This document shows, in pieces, positions 44,901 to 50,034 of a DNA stretch of 50,034 nt; the first letter of the stretch is position 1, and the number at the start of each line of letters is the position of its first letter. The translations under genes were made by a program, and so were the position numbers. Source of the DNA: Acidobacteriaceae bacterium (GTDB lineage: Bacteria; Acidobacteriota; Terriglobia; Terriglobales; Acidobacteriaceae); assembly GCA_027323885.1 (NCBI GenBank), contig DAHVZT010000088.1, positions 1-50,034 of the forward strand, read 5' to 3'. Below the pieces are notes generated by a model. The model made no database searches. It saw nothing but the letters and a program-made list of their open reading frames with translations, and was not told the DNA's origin.

Positions 44901-45499
44901 TGACAATGAATCTGCTGCAGCAAGGCCTCAAGGTCGTGTATGAGGATCGTGCTCTGGCGTTTACGGAAGCACCCGATAATATGAGGGGGCTTATGCGCCA
45001 GCGCTTCCGCTGGTCATTCGGAATTCTACAGGCAGTCGCGAAACATCGCGGCTCCTTTCTGAGGAACCGCGCGCTTGGTCTGTTCGCGTTGCCCAATATG
45101 ATCGTGTTTCAGATCATCTTGCCTCTGTTTTCGCCGTTTATTGACCTGATGTTTGTTGCTGGCGTGGTGCATTATCTGGTGGATCATTATTTCCATCCAG
45201 AGGCGGCCAGCACCGCCAGCTTCGAAAAGCTGATCGTCTATTTTCTCGCTTTTATTACGGTCGATTTTTTCGCGTCCACCATTGCGTTTCTGCTGGAGCC
45301 GCGCCACGCTGCCAACAAAGGTGATGGCTGGCTGCTCTTCCACATCTGGATTCAGCGCTTCACCTATCGCCAGGTGTTTTCGTTGGTTCTGCTCAAGACA
45401 ATCAAGCGGGCCATTGACGGCCGCCCCTTCGCGTGGGAGAAACAGGAGCGTACCGCAAAGCTTTCCGCCAGCACGGAGCGAGCGACTGTCGGTAGATAA
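41993..45499 (+). CDS. Three-domain polysaccharide enzyme: GH18-like hydrolase, NodB deacetylase, GT2 synthase
   Basis: An 1168-aa membrane protein. A membrane anchor (about 22-38) leads to a GH18/YaaH-like hydrolase (about 90-440; YHGISLDFEAIP, catalytic Glu227). A NodB deacetylase follows (about 500-710): TFDDGPDP (Asp511/512), HTFTH (His562, His566), RPPY (600-603), LLHDGGG (672-678). Two helices lie at about 735-768. A processive GT2 synthase (about 785-1020) has IPAYNEE, DDGSSD, DADT (875-878), EDAD (966-969) and QRFRW (1003-1007), then C-terminal helices. Together these would polymerise an N-acetylglucosamine-like polymer on the cytoplasmic side and deacetylate or cut it outside, the jobs split between PgaC and PgaB in E. 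coli. Product identity is inferred. Confidence 0.93.
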   Translation: MKPIFYDPGRKRWKRLRRVFDVLAVLSTIVLIAFGINVLRREKLPELLLPTPKRNYKPLPYVSGKKSKSSQRALRLKRHRRPSDIPFNSGVGLRAAYYVDYDAASYTSLKHHMHDIDLLFTDWLHVITPDGKLTAFTFDNHPYAVVDGKGVHNIDQENKVARAIADAHEDTEVFPLVNNFNQITDGFRSDTVQKFLLNPAARATFEQQVMALLAANPRYHGISLDFEAIPSVAQPAYRTMVADLYAQMHARHLRLYINVPVDDDDWDFKFYADHTDGIILMNYDQHEAGGKPGPIAGQEWFVRNLQQAVKVVPRSKLICSIGDYGYDWTLSLPTKKHHRTVPGKVLDSADLAIQDAWQEASDSEAAPVMDTDSLNMHFAYDDEDAHTRHEVWYLDAVTALNEMRAARELGIQTFALWRLGSEDPTLWRIWNTPMDANAAQSLAVIPPGADVNTEGDGDVLKVIGRPHDGKRLVQIDADSNLAVGEQMQVFPQSYTVQQYGYRPNELALTFDDGPDPTWTPKILDVLKREHVSATFMVIGEEAQDNIGLLKRYYREGHEIGNHTFTHPDISQISTRQLSFELNLTERLFAAELGVQPLYFRPPYSIDQEPDTNDQAAPVDHVEQMGYIIIGDKIDTDDWNEHPRKTPQQITQAVLSQLKMMKTKPQFRGSIILLHDGGGDRSVTVAALPLLIDTLRANGYKIVPVSELLGKTRDQVMPPVPPAQRWRARVDAIAFRLIAFFNHTVILIFFVGDILMTGRLIVVGIFAIIDRLRKRRLYPGAMEYLPQVAVLIPAYNEEKVIARTIRSVLGSDYPHLRVIVIDDGSSDSTLEAAQNAVPDAIASGRLLVLTKPNGGKAEALNFGLQHVTEEIYVGIDADTVIAPDAISRLIPRMADPSVGAVAGNAKVGNRINLWTRWQALEYITSQNFERRALDLFNVVTVVPGAIGAWRTAAVKAAEGYHVNTVAEDADLTMNLLQQGLKVVYEDRALAFTEAPDNMRGLMRQRFRWSFGILQAVAKHRGSFLRNRALGLFALPNMIVFQIILPLFSPFIDLMFVAGVVHYLVDHYFHPEAASTASFEKLIVYFLAFITVDFFASTIAFLLEPRHAANKGDGWLLFHIWIQRFTYRQVFSLVLLKTIKRAIDGRPFAWEKQERTAKLSASTERATVGR

Positions 45500-45552
45500 A
45501 ATTTCTGGGAGAAGCCGCACGATGGGTGGGATTGTGGCTGATGGTCTACAGT

Positions 45553-46548
45553 TCAGGCGCTTGCGAACGTCTCCGCGATGCCATCTTCCAGCGTCGTAAA
45601 GGCTCGCGTGTAGCCACCCTGTTGCTGCAGCATCGTGATGTCGGCCTGGGTAAAGTGCTGGTAGCGCCCTGCAAGATCCGCAGGAAACGGGACGTATTCA
45701 ATCGTGGCGTCACCTGTGCGCGGCCCGTTCAACTGGATCAAGGCTCTTGCGACATCATTGAAGCTGCGGCTGTTCGCTGTTCCGGCGTTGAAGATTCCTT
45801 GATACGTTTCCTGCAGGCGTCCCATAGAAGCGCGCTTGCTCTCGTCGCCGAGTCCAGCGAAGAAAAGATTCATGCGGCAAATGTCGCGGACGTAGACGAA
45901 GTCGCGGCGCTGTTCTCCGTCCCCATATCCGCCGGAGCCTTGAAAGATTCGGATCACGCCCGTAGCTTTCAGCTGCGCGTTGAAGTGGTGCATCACGGAA
46001 GACATGCGTCCCATGTGCTGCTCGCGCCTGCCATAGACGTTGAAATAGCGGAGCCCCACCACTGTGCTTTCGATGGTCGGCAGCAAGCGCCGAACGTAAT
46101 TGTCAAACACAAGCTTGGAGAAGCCGTACACGTTCAGGGGGCGCTCGTTCTCCGGTTCGGGCCTGAAGCGCTGGCTCAGGCCATAGACGGCGGCGGTCGA
46201 GGCGTACACGAAAGGGATGCGGTTTTGCAGCGCGAAGTGGAGCAACTCCTTCGAGTAGGTAAAGTTGTTGTCCATCATGTAGGCGCCGTCGTCTTCCAGC
46301 GTGTTGGAGCAGGCCCCCTGATGCAGAATGGCGCGAATGCGTCTGGCGGACAGAGAGCGGGAGGCTATGGCGCGGCGAAACTCGGCCTTGTCCATGTAGT
46401 CACTGAAGACCGCTTCCTGAAGATTGAGAAATTTGCCGCTGTTGTTGCGCAGGTTATCGACGCAGAAGATTTCGTTTTCTCCGGCGCGGTTCAGTTCATG
46501 GATCAGGTTGCTGCCGATGAAACCCGCTCCGCCGGTTACGATGATCAT
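45553..46548 (-). CDS. hldD: ADP-L-glycero-D-manno-heptose 6-epimerase
   Basis: A 331-aa short-chain dehydrogenase-type epimerase making the L-glycero form of ADP-heptose for lipopolysaccharide core. The NADP-binding motif is TGGAGFIGSN. QGACSNT and YASTAAVYG are family features, with the catalytic Tyr-Lys in NVYGFSK. Its ATG overlaps the hldE stop (ATGA), and AGGAGA precedes it. The gene supports a Gram-negative-type outer membrane with heptose. Confidence 0.95.
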   Translation of the reverse strand: MIIVTGGAGFIGSNLIHELNRAGENEIFCVDNLRNNSGKFLNLQEAVFSDYMDKAEFRRAIASRSLSARRIRAILHQGACSNTLEDDGAYMMDNNFTYSKELLHFALQNRIPFVYASTAAVYGLSQRFRPEPENERPLNVYGFSKLVFDNYVRRLLPTIESTVVGLRYFNVYGRREQHMGRMSSVMHHFNAQLKATGVIRIFQGSGGYGDGEQRRDFVYVRDICRMNLFFAGLGDESKRASMGRLQETYQGIFNAGTANSRSFNDVARALIQLNGPRTGDATIEYVPFPADLAGRYQHFTQADITMLQQQGGYTRAFTTLEDGIAETFASA

Positions 46549-48041
46549 GCTTTCTCCTGAGTTCTTAACTCGTTGCCAGCCATTTTCTTGACGATATTGG
46601 TGGTACTGAAACCCGCCACCGTGGGAACAATCGCGATCCGGCCGCCCCAACTGCGGACCAGTTCCGCGCCGACAACCCTGGCCTCAGTGTAGTCGCCGCC
46701 TTTCACGAGTACATCCGGACGCAGCGTCTCTATCGTTTCAAACGGCGTATCCTCCTCAAAGATCACAATCGCGTCTGTCGAAGCAAGCGCGGCCAGAATG
46801 CGGGCCCGCTCGTGCTGCCCGACAATAGGACGCGCAGGCCCTTTGAGCCGTTGTACAGACGCATCACTGTTAATGCCCAGCACAAGGCGATCGCCCATCC
46901 GGCGAGCATCTTCCAGCAGAGTGATGTGTCCGACGTGCAGCAGGTCAAAGCAGCCGTTGGTGAAAACAATTTTCTCTCCACGGCTGCGCCACTGGGCCGC
47001 TCGTTCCGCCAGAATCGACCGGTCGACGATTTTCTCATTTGTGCTCTGCGTCACCTCAGTCGATAAAGAAGCCTGCAGGTCGGCGCGACCGATTGGCACC
47101 GTTCCAACGCGGCCCACGACGATACCGGCCGCAAGGTTTGCCAGTTGGATTGTGCTTTCCAGATCCAGTTTTGCAGCGGCGCAGGCGGCCAGCGTCGCGA
47201 TGACGGTATCACCGGCACCGGAAACGTCATAAACCTCCCGCGCCTGCGCGGACGCCTGCAGGTCCCGCTCCGGGTTTTTGTGGAGCACGCGGATGCCGCG
47301 TTCGCTCATGGTTACCGTCAGATATTCAAGCGCCAGGGATTCGACCAGGTCACGGCCTGCGGACATCAGAGCCCCGGTTTCCTGAATTGGCAAATTGGTG
47401 CACGCGGAAAGCTCATGCAGGTTGGGGCAGATCGTTGTGGCGCCTCGATATTTGGAAAAGTCATTGCCCTTGGGGTCCACCAGCACGGGAATGTTCCGCG
47501 ACTGCGCTTGCGCGATGGCATATTGGCAAACGCGCTCGGGCAGCGCCCCTTTCGCGTAGTCGGAGAGAATGACGCTTCCAACACCGTCAATCTGCGATTG
47601 GATGCGTTCCAGCAAGTCGTCTATCTCCGCAAGGCTGGGATTTGTGGGAGTCTCCACATCGAGACGCATCAATTGCTGCCGGCCCGCCATGATCCGCGTC
47701 TTGGAAATGGTGGGACGCTGCCAGCGACACACGGAATCCGTGGATATCCCCGACAATGCGAGCAGGTCGCGCAAGGTGCTTCCTACCTCGTCATTTCCGG
47801 AAAATCCTGCAAGGTATACTTGAACTCCAAGCCCCGCAAGGTTCATTGCCACATTGGCCGCGCCGCCGGGTACATGGCTGCGGCGAACGGACCGCAGCAC
47901 CGGTACGGGCGCTTCCGGCGAAATGCGGCTCACCTCACCCCAGACGTAGGTATCCAGCATCAGATCGCCGACCACCAGGACCCTGTGACGCTGAAAGCCG
48001 GAACCGACCAGTTCGAGAACGCGATGAAGGTTGCTGACCAT
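46545..48041 (-). CDS. hldE: Bifunctional heptose-7-phosphate kinase / heptose-1-phosphate adenylyltransferase
   Basis: A 498-aa two-domain enzyme. The N-terminal ribokinase domain (about 1-330) starts VLVVGDLMLDTYVWGEVSRISPEAPVP (read in pieces) and has the catalytic Asp in VSGAGDTVIA. The C-terminal nucleotidyltransferase domain (about 355-490) has FTNGCFDLLHVGHI with HxGH. These are the kinase and adenylyltransferase steps toward ADP-heptose; the isomerase gmhA and phosphatase gmhB are not nearby. ATG 48041 is chosen for the domain start; the frame opens at 48080. Confidence 0.96.
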   Translation of the reverse strand: MVSNLHRVLELVGSGFQRHRVLVVGDLMLDTYVWGEVSRISPEAPVPVLRSVRRSHVPGGAANVAMNLAGLGVQVYLAGFSGNDEVGSTLRDLLALSGISTDSVCRWQRPTISKTRIMAGRQQLMRLDVETPTNPSLAEIDDLLERIQSQIDGVGSVILSDYAKGALPERVCQYAIAQAQSRNIPVLVDPKGNDFSKYRGATTICPNLHELSACTNLPIQETGALMSAGRDLVESLALEYLTVTMSERGIRVLHKNPERDLQASAQAREVYDVSGAGDTVIATLAACAAAKLDLESTIQLANLAAGIVVGRVGTVPIGRADLQASLSTEVTQSTNEKIVDRSILAERAAQWRSRGEKIVFTNGCFDLLHVGHITLLEDARRMGDRLVLGINSDASVQRLKGPARPIVGQHERARILAALASTDAIVIFEEDTPFETIETLRPDVLVKGGDYTEARVVGAELVRSWGGRIAIVPTVAGFSTTNIVKKMAGNELRTQEKA

Positions 48042-48218
48042 AGAAGGCTTCTTTCGTATCTTAAACGCCGCTGACCGCAACGGCCTCGCGGATGCAGACG
48101 AGTTCCATCTCGCTGCAGCGAAATCGCTGGCAAGCTTCTATGGAACAGATTGTGAAACAATCTGGCAGTGCGGCCGCCTGCGGTTCGGCCATTTCGCAAC
48201 TTCTTGTTGAACACACTT

Positions 48219-49673
48219 ATGAAAATGAACCGTTACCGTTCGGCTTTTGTGGCAACAGGAGTGGCAATCCTTTGGTCCGCGGTGTCGCTCGCCCAACTGC
48301 CCGCACCCTTGCGCCCTGTTCCCGGACGCGTCGTGCAGACCGTTACTGCTCCGGGTTTTTTCAGTGAGCCCTCGGTTGCGGTGAATCCACGGAACCCGCA
48401 GCAGGTCGTCGTCGCATATCAGGTCCCCGCCAGCATTCTCTATTCCCAGGACGGCGGGAAGCACTGGTCGCACGCAGCGGGGGTAGCCCCTGACAACTTC
48501 AAAACATCCGGCGATGTGTCCGTCACATTTGACAACCAGGGCCACGCGATCCTTTGCTACATCGCGTTCAATAAGCTGGGAACTTACAACTATTGGGGCC
48601 ATGCTGCCAATACAAACGGCATTTTTGTGCGGCGATCGCTGGATGGAGGAAAGACGTGGGATGAACCTGCTGTCGCCGTGTCAGTCCAGCAGCAGGAGCC
48701 CGGCATCCCCATGGAAGACAAGCCGTATGTCGTAGCGGACACGAGTCATGGGCCACATGCGGGCAATCTCTACATTGCGTGGACCCGATGGAGTCTCGCC
48801 GATTCCCGCATGGTGCTTTCGCGTTCTACCGACGACGGAAAAACCTGGACCCGGCCCATGGAAATCGACCAAAGTCCAGGGCTTCCCCGCGACGACAATG
48901 GAGCGCTGGAGGGGTTCGATGGGGCAGTGGGCGCGGACAGCACCTTGTACGCAGTCTGGTCGAAGGGCAATCACATCCAGTTCACAACCTCCCGCGACGG
49001 TGGAAAGTCGTTCTCCCGCGTCGCAAACATTCTTCATACCGCGCCCATCATGTTCGCGGTCCAGGACTTTGAGCGCGCCAACGGCTTTCCGCAGATCGGC
49101 GTCGATCCACGAAGCGGAGATTTCCGCCACGCTCGCCTGTACGTCACCTGGAGCGATTACCGCTACGGGGACATTGACGTGTTCTGTTCCCGTTCAACCG
49201 ATGGTGGTCAGACCTGGGGTGCGCCTGTGCGGGTGAACGACGACCCGATCCACGATGGAAGCGATCAGTTTTTTCAATGGTCGGCGCTCGATCCAGTGAG
49301 TGGCGCCTTTTCTGTCATCTTTTATGATCGCCGGGGAGATCCGGATGACCACAAGACCGTGGTCACGCTGGCGCGTTCCACAGACGGGGGTAAGAGCTTC
49401 GCGAACTACGCCTGGAGCCATACGCCCTTCGTGGCTGCGGGAGATTTTATGGGGGATTACAGCGGAATCGCATCCTACAACGGCCGCGTTTATGGAGCGT
49501 GGACTGAAGAGACGGCGGCGAAAGGACCCCCTGTGAAGGCCGCCGATCCCGCCGCGAAGCGGAGCAACGCCCACACAGTGATTCGGGTCGGTGTCGCGGA
49601 TTTCAGCGAACCGGACAGCCGGCACAACGAGGGAATGCCGGGTGGAGGAATGAAGCCAGGCTCCGGGCTATGA
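48219..49673 (+). CDS. Secreted BNR/Asp-box repeat sialidase-like protein
   Basis: A 484-aa exported beta-propeller. Signal peptide: about 1-26 (FVATGVAILWSAVSLAQ). At least six Asp-box repeats of the S-x-D-x-G-x-x-W type can be read: SQDGGKHW, SLDGGKTW, STDDGKTW, SRDGGKSF, STDGGQTW, STDGGKSF. No clear FRIP motif or full catalytic set of true sialidases is seen, so it may bind or cut another glycan or simply be structural. The start may be Met1 (48219) or Met3 (48225). It is divergent from hldE across about 180 bp. Confidence 0.85.
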   Translation: MKMNRYRSAFVATGVAILWSAVSLAQLPAPLRPVPGRVVQTVTAPGFFSEPSVAVNPRNPQQVVVAYQVPASILYSQDGGKHWSHAAGVAPDNFKTSGDVSVTFDNQGHAILCYIAFNKLGTYNYWGHAANTNGIFVRRSLDGGKTWDEPAVAVSVQQQEPGIPMEDKPYVVADTSHGPHAGNLYIAWTRWSLADSRMVLSRSTDDGKTWTRPMEIDQSPGLPRDDNGALEGFDGAVGADSTLYAVWSKGNHIQFTTSRDGGKSFSRVANILHTAPIMFAVQDFERANGFPQIGVDPRSGDFRHARLYVTWSDYRYGDIDVFCSRSTDGGQTWGAPVRVNDDPIHDGSDQFFQWSALDPVSGAFSVIFYDRRGDPDDHKTVVTLARSTDGGKSFANYAWSHTPFVAAGDFMGDYSGIASYNGRVYGAWTEETAAKGPPVKAADPAAKRSNAHTVIRVGVADFSEPDSRHNEGMPGGGMKPGSGL

Positions 49674-49687
49674 ATCGGGCTATGAAT
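49664..49687. repeat. Tandem 12-bp repeat at the sialidase-like stop codon
   Basis: CGGGCTATGAAT occurs twice in a row; the first copy contains the TGA stop. It looks like a recent slippage duplication with no effect on the protein. Confidence 0.7.
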
Positions 49688-49919
49688 TCTGACCTGGTCT
49701 CCCCGGCTGGAATGCCGGAATTGTCCGCTTATGGGCTAGAATGCAGCAGGGGCCAATGAAACAGGAACGCTCCGGCATTGCCGATGGACGGGCTTTCAGT
49801 GGTTCGGCGGGACTGGCCTTCCCGTTACGCTGTGCGCAGTTTTCAGTTAAACTTTAGTTTCTACTTGCACAATTTCTGTCTGGTCGTTCCCCAAACCTCA
49901 GTTACAAAGGAAGAACACT

Positions 49920-50034
49920 GTGAAGCCGAAGATCCTGGTCGTGGATGACGAGCGCGTAATTGCCGACACCCTGGTTATCATTCTGAACCGAAATGGTTTT
50001 GAAGCCACTGCCGCATACAGTGGAGAGAGTGCAG
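49920..50034 (+). CDS. Response regulator receiver domain (5' end only)
   Basis: The first 38 codons of a gene cut by the window edge. GTG start with AAAGGAAG upstream. The translation KPKILVVDDERVIADTLVIIL then NRNGFEATAAYSGESA is a typical receiver-domain N-terminus with its acidic Asp pair; the phosphorylated Asp and any output domain lie outside. A -10-like TTAAACT lies near 49848. Confidence 0.85.
   Translation, partial: MKPKILVVDDERVIADTLVIILNRNGFEATAAYSGESA

Noticed and set aside
49704-49719. CCGGC...GCCGG hairpin after the sialidase-like gene as a terminator
   Set aside because: Only a 5-bp stem and no U-run follows.
1-50034. CRISPR arrays, IS elements, toxin-antitoxin or phage-defence modules
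   Set aside because: No regularly spaced repeats, transposase motifs or defence-protein signatures were seen; the only mobile-element gene is the integrase at the left edge.

Overview
The window looks like chromosomal DNA of an Acidobacteriota member, probably class Terriglobia. This is inferred from gene content, not from a marker-gene tree. The pointers are a GWxTD-domain lipoprotein, secreted proteins carrying a 'PDAP' motif just after the signal peptide, a carboxypeptidase-regulatory-domain outer-membrane protein, an MJ0619/Tes-like radical SAM enzyme, a GC-rich codon style and diderm envelope genes (HldE, HldD, LolA-like). Most of the DNA is ordinary and densely packed. I see no CRISPR array, no insertion sequence and no rRNA.

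Layout. 1-1.4 kb: a tyrosine recombinase whose stop codon lies 7 bp from the CCA end of a tRNA-Lys(CUU) gene, the usual edge of an integrated element lying to the left of the window. 1.5-5 kb: two secreted or envelope proteins on the minus strand. 5.3-9.65 kb: an efflux adaptor and a LolD/MacB-type ATPase without a permease, then two tandem paralogous exported proteins of unknown function. 10-12 kb: a radical SAM enzyme resembling tetraether lipid synthase, followed by a strong terminator. 12.2-16 kb: Xaa-Pro peptidase, accB, accC and thiE. 16.2-19.8 kb: amino-acid permease, small FUSC protein and secreted M28 peptidase.

19.85-25.35 kb (minus strand) is the most unusual part. It is a six-gene, mostly overlapping operon: a small membrane protein, a single-chain cbb3-type oxidase (CcoN + CcoO + two further haem-c domains in 867 aa), a second small membrane protein, a Tat-exported DsrE-fold protein, a ModA-like periplasmic binding protein with no transporter, and a TsdA-like dihaem cytochrome lipoprotein. 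I read it as an uncharacterised periplasmic respiratory module, possibly for a reduced sulfur compound.

25.6-31 kb: galK, heme A synthase, rpsP and two convergent MFS transporters, one of which appears to lack a standard start codon. 31.3-40.5 kb: dnaE, a small conserved-looking ORF, a LysR regulator, mutY, an exported protein, serS, a small membrane protein and a LolA-like protein. 40.5-48 kb: envelope polysaccharide genes, comprising a GT39-like membrane glycosyltransferase, a 1168-aa GH18-NodB-GT2 fusion that could synthesise, export and trim a polysaccharide in one chain, and the hldE-hldD heptose pair. 48.2-50 kb: a secreted BNR-repeat sialidase-like protein and the first 38 codons of a response regulator cut by the window edge.

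All functional calls come from reading motifs and domain order by eye; no database search was run.
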